Shown here in pieces: positions 19,091-31,000 of a DNA stretch of 64,000 nt. Origin of the DNA: Amblyomma americanum (lineage: Eukaryota > Arthropoda > Arachnida > Ixodida > Ixodidae). The DNA is taken from positions 141,458,343 through 141,522,342 of the forward strand of contig NC_135505.1 of NCBI RefSeq assembly GCF_052857255.1, in the 5' to 3' direction. The notes below the pieces were generated by a model. It had not been told where the DNA came from. It searched no databases and worked only from the letters and a program-made list of their open reading frames with translations. A program made the position numbers and the translations under genes. Positions within the stretch are counted from its first letter, which is position 1. Every line of letters starts with the position of its first letter.

Positions 19091-22000
19091 GTAAGTAGTT
19101 TCGAGCATGCCTCGTTCCGATGCGTGCGCGGTTTTCTTTTTTCTTTTTTGGTGGAGGGAGGGGGGTCTTGGGGCACAGCTGCGCGTGAGTGTGATGTCAT
19201 TTGATCCCGTTTAATTTTTTTTTCTTCTGCATTTCTTTTTATTTCAGGAGTTCCACGACTACCGGGACGCCGACGATGCCGTTTATGAACTAAACGGCCG
19301 GGAACTCGACGGCGAACGGTGCGTTTTTGGAGGCCAAATTAAGGACCGTGTGTCTGCCGTGTTCCAGACCTCGCGCATTAATGCTATCTTGTATGCGCTG
19401 AAACGCCGTAGCGCGAGCTCTGTGGCCTTGGATAAGTGTGGCGTGTCGTGTGACGATAGCGTAGTGCTGGAAGTTGCTTCACGGGGTGGTAGTTTAGGAC
19501 AGGAGGGGGGGGGGGGGAGAGGGAGACGGCGCGATTGAGTCTCGGAGCGTTTAAAAAACCCAGCGTGTTCGTGCACACGTCCTAGTGAGTAAAATGAAAA
19601 GCTGGGCCAACAGAGGCAAAGAACGGGAGACGGCGTCACACGAAACATTCATTGGAAAGATGCAACAATATAGGCATCATCATCACGAAAGATTTAACAA
19701 TATTGTGTACAAATATCAAAGAAAGCAAACATCAGCACAACAGCACTAAAGATGTGCTAATTGTTGTATCGTACAGAATTCAAGGAAAGAGCAGATGCAG
19801 GAAATGTCCTGAAAGCAAACAGTTCTCTATTCTTTGCCGACCTCTCGCTTGTGGGCTTGCAACATTAACTTCTCATTATCTCACTAATCAGGGTGGATGA
19901 AAGAGGCAAAGAAAAACAAGGAAAAAAAACGGACAAATGAAATTGATGGCCTGATGCAGTGAACTGAGAGCATCCTTTTGTCACTGCGGATGAAATCGCA
20001 TTTAAGCCTGGACTCCATGTGCGCGAAAGAGCGAGCAAGGCGGCACGGCGACGCACGCTCCATCGCTTGTGGGCAACCTCCATGCAAGCGAAGACTGCAG
20101 GCGACGCGCACCTGCGACATGCACAGCGGACTCCGTGTTTGGCGCACTCAAGCTTAGAAACACGCCCGTAACCTGTTCTCTCTTAAAATTTTGTGAGTGT
20201 GCCTCATAGTCGGGGCAAAAGAAATATTACCTCAACGGCAGTGGAGATAACCAAGCCGGCTTGGTTGCGGAGACGAAGTCACATCACGGATTCACGGGGG
20301 AGGTCTGCTTTCGTTCGGTGCCTGTGCACTCCGGCTTAGTAAAAACACTCCCATAAACTGTCACCGCAGTCTGATTGTAAGTGTGCAAACTATAATATAC
20401 CAGCGAGAATGTGCGCCGCGAGTGTTTCTGCACGTATATACAGTTGGAGCGCAGCGGCACGGTGGATCGAGCGCCGGTGCCCGCGGCTCTATCCGCATCT
20501 CTCCTTGCAGTACGCCCGCTCGCGTAGCCCGCTCCAAATGCTGTTAACCCTCCGCAACCAACAAATAGATCGTTTTACTTATTTAAATCATGCGTGTCTG
20601 CCTTTCAGCTACAAAACCAAATATTTTCTCGACGGTGGTGATGACCAAGACGACGCGCTGGTATGGTGTCGTGAGATGTACCCGTGACAAACCATGGACA
20701 AACTGGAAACGGCTTTGTGGGGCTCTGTTTGGCCAATTAGGTGGGGGACTTCTGGGCGACACGGCAAGCGACACATGCATTTTGCTTCGCGCGACGGCGT
20801 CGCTCGTCGCTTGCCGCTGTTGCCTTATCGTTCGCGTGAGTTTTCCCGTACATGGAGTCCAGGGTTTATTGGTGCTAATTAATGCAATATCTCGTCCGTG
20901 TATTGGTTACATTTGTTGTTCTTGCTTTTTCCTTGCTTTTTTTTTTGTGAAGTGAAACCTTTGAGGCCCATGTCATCCATCAGAAAACCAAAAAGTGTGT
21001 TGGATGCCTTGGGTCATGCTTATGCGAAAACTGTCATACCTAGTCATAAGCTTTCCACAAGGTGCGAAAGGTGTCTGAACTATTGTTTAGTAATAATAAT
21101 AATTGGTTTTTGGGGGAAAGGAAATGGCACAGTAATAATAGTAATTGGTTTTTGGGGGAAAGGAAATGGCACAATATCTGTCTTTCAGTTTTACCTTCTT
21201 GACCAATTGTTAGTTGGTAGAAATTGCTGCAAGGAATAAATTGATTCAGTGGGCAGTAGTCAGCACTTTTGTTCTGCTGTCCTTTTCTGTTGCGTTGTTT
21301 TTTCCCTAGCTGTAATACCTCCATCACAAGGATACTTTGAAAAGCTATTGAGCCGAGAGCCTTTGAGATTCTTAATTGTTATCGAACATGAAGGAGTTGT
21401 GTCGCTGCTAGATGACAAACTCGATCTTCGTTGAGAGTTTCCGTAATCTCACACCAAGGTGTTCTGGCACCACCATCACTGCCAGTAATTTCGCTGGCTT
21501 GCTAGCAGTGCCTAGCAATCAGCTTACAAGCTTAACCTCAAGAGGTAAAAAACAAAATGTTTATTCGTTAGTAATATTAATCACTCTTGAAATGAACTTT
21601 TTTTGTTTTGGACAGTAGAATACAACTGAAAAAAACAGCAGTTGGTAACAATGTGCTGCGGTCTGCGGCATCCTGTATTACTCCGTTGACCATTCGGGGA
21701 ACAAAATCAATTTTGCTTTTTAATGTTTTGCCTGCATCAAACAAGCCAGAGTCATCAAAATTATTGAGCTTATAATTTCGTTTCGTTATTAGCTTCTTGT
21801 TTAGGTCACAAGAAAAGCTTTAACAACTGTCTACTTTTTGTCACGGAGGAATTCTGTTCAGCGGTCATGATTTTGTCCGCAGTTTCACTGCAGACTTGAG
21901 TTGTATCCAACTAGCATTTATGCACTTTTGAAAAAGCTGATGTTTGTTCTTTTTATATTACTAGCAACAATAGTATTATGCTTGCTACAGTGATTTGTAG

Positions 22001-25000
22001 CCCGGCCTGTCTTTTTTCTGCAAATTAAGTTGTATGTTTTTAAGTCCCATGTATTTTCGAGATGATACTGCAGTGATTTTATTTCCTAGCACGTTGCTCT
22101 GTGCCTCCGCATCCAAGAGAGCACGTAGCACTTGCTTGAAGGTCCTCGCGAGTTCCGCGGTGCTTCGCTGACTCGATAGACTACTGTTAGCTCGATGGCC
22201 ATTGGAGCTGCTTGTGTAGCAGTGTTCGATTTGCCTTTGAGTCAATAGACTATCATGTATGGTGACACCATTTCCGAAGGGCTTAGTGAGAAAGTGGTTT
22301 ATATATGAGGAACTTAGTGACAGGCCTTTCTAGGAACAATACTACCAAACAGGCCACTGTTGAAATGGAACAGTGAATGCATGATGCTTGCGGTGCCCTA
22401 ATTCTGCTGGCAGTGTTTTAGTGAAGTTGACTTTTCCCCTCATGCCATCTGTGCCCAGGGTTGTTGTGGAGCTCGCTCATGGGACAGCGCGCCGACCTCC
22501 TCCACCACGCAGCAGCTGGCCTGATAGGTAAGTGTTCAATCTTATGCTGCCTGCTACTGACAAGGTTAACCCATACATGCGTACTGTCCTACGTGTAGGA
22601 CACCGCTTTTTTGCACAGTAACTCTAAAAGTTTATAGTATAGAAGCGTGCGCACACGAGTGTAGGGTCTAAACTTTTCCTGTGCAAGAGTTGTTGTGTGC
22701 ATTCAGTTTTGTGTGTTGTGTGCTTTCAGAAGGTCCGCCAGTCATCTCTGGCTGCCATTTTTGAAATTCGACCTGATCGCCTGCATTGTAATGCTGCTAG
22801 AAAAAACAAATAATTTTTGTGCATTGTCTTAAGGAAACCACTGTGCGTGATGAGAAACGTGGTTTTGAAGTCTGTGTCACATGTTTGAAGCTTTACCACA
22901 CTTGACAAGTAGCGCATTTTCCTAGTATCGTACATTGTAGGAAGGCTCAAAAGTAGGTGTTAAAATAAAGGATGGTTCTGAACGTTTCAGCATATATGGG
23001 TTAGACGCACTTCATGCTGTCCATGTACGCAGCCTGGCTTGACGGGCTGCAGAACATAAAACTTGCTACCCCTTGCTGCAAGAATTCCTGTACAATACAT
23101 GCATGGCTTTGCTTTTAGAAAAGTAGTTTGGAGCAATGCCAGCATCTTTTAGCCTGGGCAGATGTGCGCTCACCGTCTCCGGATGCATCTGCTGCACAGT
23201 AGGCTGTCAGCACTACTTTAAAGCACTTAATCCTCAACCTGAGCTTTTCTGGTGGAAGGCAAGTGTGTGCGGGGTTCATGCGCACATCATTGTGAGCCTA
23301 GAAGATGTCAGCTCTGCTGTAGCTGACGCAGTACGCATTTAGTTGGAGATCGGTATATGAGTGGATGTTATTGGGCTGCTGCCGGTGGTGACGGTGACGA
23401 CAGATGACTGCTTCGAGGTCCGGTAGCATGCGGTTTGAAGCATTGGGAAGGAAACAGTTACCTGGTCTTGAAAAGTGAATAAGTCACAAAGCCTGGTGCA
23501 GCTGTGGTGCTCAGTCGAAGCTTGTGTGGCACCTCGTATCGGATCTCCTCCTCTTTCAGCGGCAGTGGCACCAATAGGTACGGCCCTCCCACACGGACGG
23601 ACTACCGGGTGATCATTGAGAATCTGAGCAGCCGCATCAGTTGGCAGGTAAAGAGGCAGATGCTCTCACCCCCTTTTGCCCTCCAGTGTTTGTCTTGGCG
23701 GAACTTCTGAAGTCTGTGCTCGCTTGGAGCCGTGTGTGATTTGCAAGTTTTTTTTCCCTTTCCCTCTGCAAACAATACGTATTGTACTGGGTGTCCTACT
23801 GGGTGTCCCAGCTAAATTTAGTGAAGGGATTAAAATTAAAGGTATTAAAAAAGGTGGAAGCATCTTCAACCTTGTTGTTAGCTGCATGTAGCAAGTGTGA
23901 GCATTTTTATGTTTTGTTCAGTTGAAAAAGGAATTCAAAGAGTCAACTTTTCAGCTATTGCATTTCCAGCAAAAATTCCAGTCCAGACTGTAGAGCACCC
24001 TAAAATATGTCAATTCATTAGTTTTTATTTTGATGTATGCTATAGTTTGTTTGTTTTTTTCACGTTGAAGGCTTGGAAATATAAAATCATTTCCAATCGA
24101 CCATGCGCTTGCGTGTCGTGACTGCAGTGCTCTCGGATATGGAACTCATGAATCTAGCCGTGCTTGATGGTGTTCTGAATGTGATGGAGCAAAACCAGTG
24201 AAGTGAGCGCTGGCTTTAAAATAGTGACACCTATGACCTGGCCGCGTCCTCTGTGATTTCTGGTAGCAATATACAGGCTGAAATGCTAAACGACATGCCT
24301 AGTTGTCCGTCGGGCGCTTCATCTGTTGGGCCAGGGAGGAATCGCTTATTTCAGAAGCAAAGCAGTGCTTTGGAATACAAAGATGGCAGATATGAAACGT
24401 CGTCTGGCAGCTATGAATGTTGCTTGGGGTCTCCTTCTGTCTGCATGTCACTATCAGTAACCAGTGCACTCACTGTTGTCTGCACTAAATGTGGCCAGGT
24501 CACTGTTGTTGCTTTGTTTTGCCACCAGTGCCCATTTAATTTTTTTTGCTCCAACACATTTGCGGTGGCATTGAGTGTGACTACGCTCACGAATTCCGTA
24601 TCGGAGATTACTGCTGTCACGGCAAGCGAGTGCATTGTCACATAAGGTTTCTTTTTCATGTTTTGTGGGCTTTCTTTTCAATTCGTAAATAAAAATGCTC
24701 TGTAGAATGCATAAAAAAAAAACTTTAGTTAGACGCTTTCTGGGACGCTCTACAATTTGGCACTAGGATTTGTGAAGGAAGCGAAATAGCTGAAACGGAA
24801 CTTTAAAAAAAAATTTACTTAATTCAGTGTTCAGCAACATGATGATTATGGATTTTTATGGCGCAAGGACATCTATGGCCAAAGAGCACCATGGCACAAG
24901 GTAGTTTTTCATTGCACAAGGTGGGGTCAGAGACCCATTTTCCAAGCATTTCACCCTGAATAAGCCGAGCACCAGACCAGGGGAAAGCTGGTACCCATTG

Positions 25001-28000
25001 TATCACCGGTGGGTACCCAGCGGCACTGGGGATTAAACCCCACACCTCCCGCATGGAAGGCGGATGCTCAACCACTCGGCCACCGCTGCGTTCAGCAACA
25101 TGTTTGAAGTTGCCTCGACCAATTATTCTCTGGAATATTTTTAACCCTTGACTAAAGTTAGCTGGGACATCTGGTATATCGCCATTGGTTTACCCCTTGT
25201 CACGACATTTAAGGCATCCTGCTTTGCTTCCCCCTCAAGTACTTATGGTATCAGGTTTATTTCGGTTGTGCCAGTAGTCACCTTGCAGAATGTGTGTTTA
25301 CATGGGCATTTTTGTTGTGCTTTGGCAGGGAGAGAGAGGGAACAGTGAATGTAACATGCAGGGTGTAGGGATAAGGTGACACCCTAGCCTCATCACATTT
25401 TTCGGTATAGTATACGTGCAGATTCTTCTAGGCATAATCACACGTAACCTTTAGCAGGATAGTAGCTGTGGCATGCAACTAGGTTGTACAAACCTGTTCT
25501 GTTTGTGAGCGAAAATTCAAATTACACTGAAGAAACTTTCTATCCCGACTGTATGATGTCGGTTTAGCTAGATGAAATCGAGACATACTTCAAATTTTGG
25601 TTCAGCTTATCAGGTTGTTGGCTCTCAGCCCCTCTGCATACATGAATTTGCCGTAGCGCAAGTGCGGCCCATGGGATTTTGCACTTTGCAGTAAGCGTTC
25701 GGGTAACGTGTCGGGGGGGCTAGCTTGAAGGTGACCATGAAACCTAACTTTTGACCATCAGCCTGACAACTACTTGCAGCATTATTTGCAGCCTTTACTT
25801 TGCCAAGTAAGTCTGCAAATTGGTTGTGGCGTGATGTCTCCTAGTAGGAAAGGCTGCTATTCGTGAACTTTGGTGTTTTGAAATTGCTAACCACATCATC
25901 GTTGCTCCTTACTTTCTGCACTTGCTAGCCAGTTAAGCTACATCTATGGCTGTGTTGATGCCAGCCGGTGCATTAGTTGTCTCGGTGCTTGCTGAAAAAA
26001 TTTTGACTTAAGTGTCGACTGGTCGTGTCGCTGGATTGCATCAGCTTTCTCTTGTCACCAGTACAATGTAGACGTTTAGCATAGCATGTACTGCTGCAGC
26101 ATACCGTGCACCGGCACTTGGTGCCGTCTGCATGTGTGCTCTGGTAGCTGATGGCCACGGCAAGTGGCAGGTGGCATATGCTATGCTGAATGTTTCTGGT
26201 AGCGTGTAAGGAAAAACAAATTAAACATAGGTGGTCTGGTGGCTACCTTTTCCTTGGGTACCAGTCCCAGAGTGTTGGTGAGCACTTTGGCAGCCACCGG
26301 GTATCATTCTCTGAAAGCCACCGATTGGCGCTCCGGCACAGTGTGAGGGGGAGCCACACAAGCCTGTGTTTTTTGACCCAAGGGTCTGTGGGCCATATCC
26401 TGGGCTGTTTGCTTGTAGAGAGAGAGCGTGGCTGTCGGTGGTCGATGGTCGATGGTCTCGGGAGGGTGGTGGTAAGAGCGGCCCGACGATGTTCTCGGTC
26501 TCTCGGGGGCCCCCCGGTCACGGAGCGTGGCGCTCTCTTCCTCCTCCCCCCCTCGGTGGTGTGGGTGGTGTTCGAGCAGCACTGCACCCCTCCTCCCCTC
26601 CATCGTCTGTTGTTCTCGGACTGTGCGTTCAGGGTTGCCGCCGCCGGCACGCTTGGGCACTGGTCAAGGTAAATACCCGCCACCACCGTCTCCACACTAC
26701 TGCCGCCACCGCCGTTGGATGGGGTTGTTTGTGCGGCGGGGGATTTTGCCCCACCCTGGGTTGTCAGTGATGGCCACGTGTACACTTGGACTGACATTGT
26801 TGACGACTTCCTTCTGTTGTGACGGCCGAGGAAAAAAATGTCTCTCCCATCTTCGTCACCCTCCTCATCCTTGAACTCTGTCCTCCTCCATGTGCTGTTC
26901 TTTGCCCTGTGTTGCTCCTGTCTGTGCTGCTTGGCATGGTTTCCTTAATCCTGCCCTCCTTCGTCGACTCCTGGATTGCGGTGTTTTTCTGGCAGCACCC
27001 GATCCGGTCTTCTCAGCCATCTTGTCCCTGTTTTGTGGTGACCTGCATGTGTGTGTTCTCTTTTTCTTGCTTGTTGCATGGCATCTTTTCAAAATGATTT
27101 TCTCTTTCTCTGCTTTTACAGTTGCAGCCACAGGAACTGGCCTTTCACAGGACAGAATGCTTCATTGCTACTGCTGAACTTATTGTGCATGTTTTTTATT
27201 GTCCGCATTTATACGCAGAGAATGCGATAGAGATCCTTTAGCCGACAACGACTAGGGTAACAACCACCATGGACTCTTTCATAAAGTCTGCCCTGAAAAG
27301 CAGTGGTGTGATTGCAGCTACCTGTTTTTCAAGGATAGCTATGCTTACCGGTAGTTCTGCATCACAGACAATATTTTCTTCACGCATTGGTCATGGGAAA
27401 TGTGCTTCCTGCATCTGCATGGCATGTCTTGTTTTCCTTGTTGCTGATGCCCATGAAAAAAAACAAAACAAGGATGGTTAATTCCATTTGCTTGCATTGG
27501 CTTTAGCTGTGCTGTGCCTTTGGGCAGAGGGCACTCTAAACTACTCGCTTAGTTAAGCTTGGCTGCATTGCATTCCCTGTACTGTGCTTGTATTGTGGCA
27601 TTTCATTTTTCCCAGCTTTGCTCTATGAACGCCCTTTTATTACTTTTCTTTACTCTGATTCATGCTGCTTGCCAGAAGCCCTTGCTAGCCAGGAGTATTT
27701 TTCTTTTTTCCAGTATTATCACTATCGAATGCACAGCCTTTGCTCATGATTTGTTCAATGGGTACATGGGCCTCCTCTGAACTGGGCGTGTGAATAACGA
27801 GCCACCCCGTGAGGCGCGAATAAATTTCAATTTTAATGATCACTTTGAGAGGCAGCAAGCAGTGTGTAGTCTTCAAGGGGTGTTTTTAACAAAACAGCAA
27901 CGAACTTGACCGTTTTAATGGCGTTTCTAGCAAAAAGTGCCTTCTCAACAAAATCGCCCCCTAAAGGGCATTTTCTATCAGTAGACACTTTTATCTTTAA

Positions 28001-31000
28001 GCACCCCCTTAAATGGTGTTTCTTTTTTTAAGGCATCTTTTGGAGGTTGTGAAGGCTCACTATGAATCTTTATCTGAAGACAAAATTGTGTGCGAAAGAT
28101 TGGAAGTGAGCACAGATTCAATATGGCAGCTCGGGGAGTAGACGTTGGATGGCTCAGGTGGGTGTAGCCTGTGGAAATCCAAACAGCGGGAGCTCTAATA
28201 GGCATCGCATCAGAGGTGCAAGGGTTCATGCTTTTTTGTTACTGTGTGTTGCTATCGGTAGTGCAAGACTGCAGACAGCAGACTGCAGACTGATGGACTG
28301 CAAGACTGCATACCATGCTTGCTCCCACTCGTGGCAACGTAACTGAATGGTATTTTTCTTCCATCTGTGGGCATTTGTTTCCTAAGCAGTCAAACAGGCT
28401 TGAGTATTGGGTTCCTGCCATATTCCACTTTAGGCATTGCTGGGTTTTGTACGCGTTAGCATTGTGAAAGCAGAGACCTGGCTGGCAAGGCTTTTTGGCA
28501 CCACTGTGTGTGTGTTCTGTTGTACGTGAGGTGGTGTGTGCTTTCATCATTCTGTGCCCCTCTCCCCATTGTAGGTGCGTGTTTGTGACATTGTCACAGT
28601 GATGGTTTCCTTCTAGGCAGCTCCGTCTGATCCAGAGCGTGTGCACCCTCCTTGGGGGGGCCATGCTTGTGGGTTTTTCTTTGTTTAGGACCTGAAAGAT
28701 CGTATGCGGCAAGTTGGCGATGTGACCTATGCTGATGCCCACCGACATAGGCGCAACGAAGGGTTAGTAGGAGTTGATTGTGCTGCCGTAGAATTTCATG
28801 TGGATTTCTTGTGTACTACTTGTAGTGGTAACTTGATCTGATGGTGGTTAACTTTCAGTATTTATTTTACTTCCTCTTGGTTATTTTAAAAATGGGGAAA
28901 ATGGCTATTTTTGATAGGTCTCAGACGTCAGGCAATTTTTGCCTGCAACGTGCATGAAAACGATGGAAATAGAATGTGCTTTCTGAAGACATTTATTTCA
29001 ACATAAATTCTTGGTGTGACTATTGCAGAAAAAGAACTGCAAACACACAAAGAAATTGAAAATAAAGAAACGGAATCGTAGTGTCAAGATAATACCTCTT
29101 CGCAAAAAATAACGAACATTCTGGAATGTACAAAATGTTTCAGATTTGTTTATAAACTAGCCAATAAAGGTCTGAAATTATAACTCAGCTTTTTGAGCTA
29201 CAAAACTTCTTTTTGACTGTGCATAAAAATAGGCTATTTTCAGTGTTCTTGATATAAATTTTTCACTCCAAGCAAAAAATTTTCAGAGCAGAATGTAATG
29301 TAACAAAATATAGCCTGATAAATGTACTTTTCAACATTATCAATTAAAGTTAAAAATTTTGAAGCCAGAAAAAAAATGGTTGAAACACAAAGTATGTCCG
29401 CCATAACATTGGTGCTGCTCTTTTAAAAAGGAAATAAAATGCTTAAAAATACTGTAGCATGCTGTTTTACAAGAAACTATTTTGGAAGACTTTACGGATG
29501 ATTTACCTAGGACAAGTCTGGCGACATCCACAGCTTTTGCGAACAGCTTCTGGCTATTGTGGAGTGTCACTAATAGGTCGGTGCCGTTTTTTACTGAGCC
29601 TGACATCTGTTTGTTTTTGGCGTGTGGAAGTAAATCTTGCCCATATGTCGAGGGGCTACTTGAATCAGAAAAAACTTGAGGTTCATTTAAGTGTCCTTAT
29701 GTGCCGAAATGCGAAAGCTGTGTGCGTTACGCCACCTGCGCCATCTGCTGGCCCAGTGCCATACATTGTGAGGGGGGTTTTCAGTGGTTGCCACATGATG
29801 GCACTACAACTGCACGCGAAGAACTGAGGAAATTTACCGGAAACGGAGGAAATTGGGTTCTTGCTTGATAGTGACATGTGTAATTAACATGCTCATAATT
29901 ACTCCTGTAAGCCTCAGTACATATCTTGACGATACATTTTTAATAACTGCGCATTCACCAGGTGCGCCTTTATTCAGCTTCAAACTTCGAAGTGTCTTGA
30001 CGGAGTGGCAGTATCCCCGTCTAGCTCGCCGGCAGCCTGGGTTCGATTCCCGCCTAGACCCCAATTTTCTTCTCTTATTATATTAATTACCGTACAACTT
30101 GATGATTGACAGTTCATGCGGACACTTTAGCGGACAGCCTCTGTCTACAACTTCCGTCCATGCCACTCATGAGCCAAGAAAGGCTTTCGCCTTAATATCA
30201 TTCATGACATCAGTATGACGTGTAAACCGGCTCTAAGAACGAACAGATGGGCAAGAAGTGAAAACAAAACTTACGGGCAGACAGGTGCCTGCGTTCCGTG
30301 CTGAGGTTGCATTTTATTCGTCAGAATCCAAATCCGACAATGCAATATCATGGTCAGAATCACTGCTGCTTGATGCTCCAAAAAAATCTGGTGCAGGTGT
30401 TGCAGAGCTGTGCAAAGCGAGATTTTTCCAAACATGCGCCGCTGACTCTGTCCTGCGAGCACACCACGCCGAAACCTCAACTTTAAGGGCATTTCAAAAA
30501 TTGCCTTGCGGGAATAATACAAACTAGGCAAGAAAGGAAACTGGGGTGTCTAAATAACCCACTAGATGGCGCAATAAGTCCTCTCCACCCGGGTAGCACT
30601 GCTACTGCGCTTCAAATTAGTCGATGATTGGTGATTGGTGCACAGTTGCGTGGTAACGAGAGAGTTAAGGATTCTTAAGGCAGCTTCATTCAACTGATTT
30701 TTTTTTTTTGTAGATATTAGTTGTTTGACTCGGTGTAGGTACACTGATATTTAGTTGGCAGCAAAAGACTCCTTTATTGCTGAGGAAATTAGATTTAAAA
30801 ATGAATCATTTCCTTTCTTTCCACTTGGCTCAAACTAGTGACATCAGTAACGAAAAGGACTCTGTGATCGCTGTTTGGAAGGGAATGGCTGAGTAGCCTA
30901 CCCTCTGACGTTTGCGCAGAGAAAGCTGTGTGCAAATCAAATCGTTGACGTCATTACAGTTTGTGAAAATGGCTGCTGGCAGTGACACACATACTTCATT

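Noticed and set aside
26243..26797. Overlapping frames of 118-184 codons on both strands
   Set aside because: GC-rich low-complexity intronic stretch; frames are open on both strands because of base composition, with no recognisable protein.
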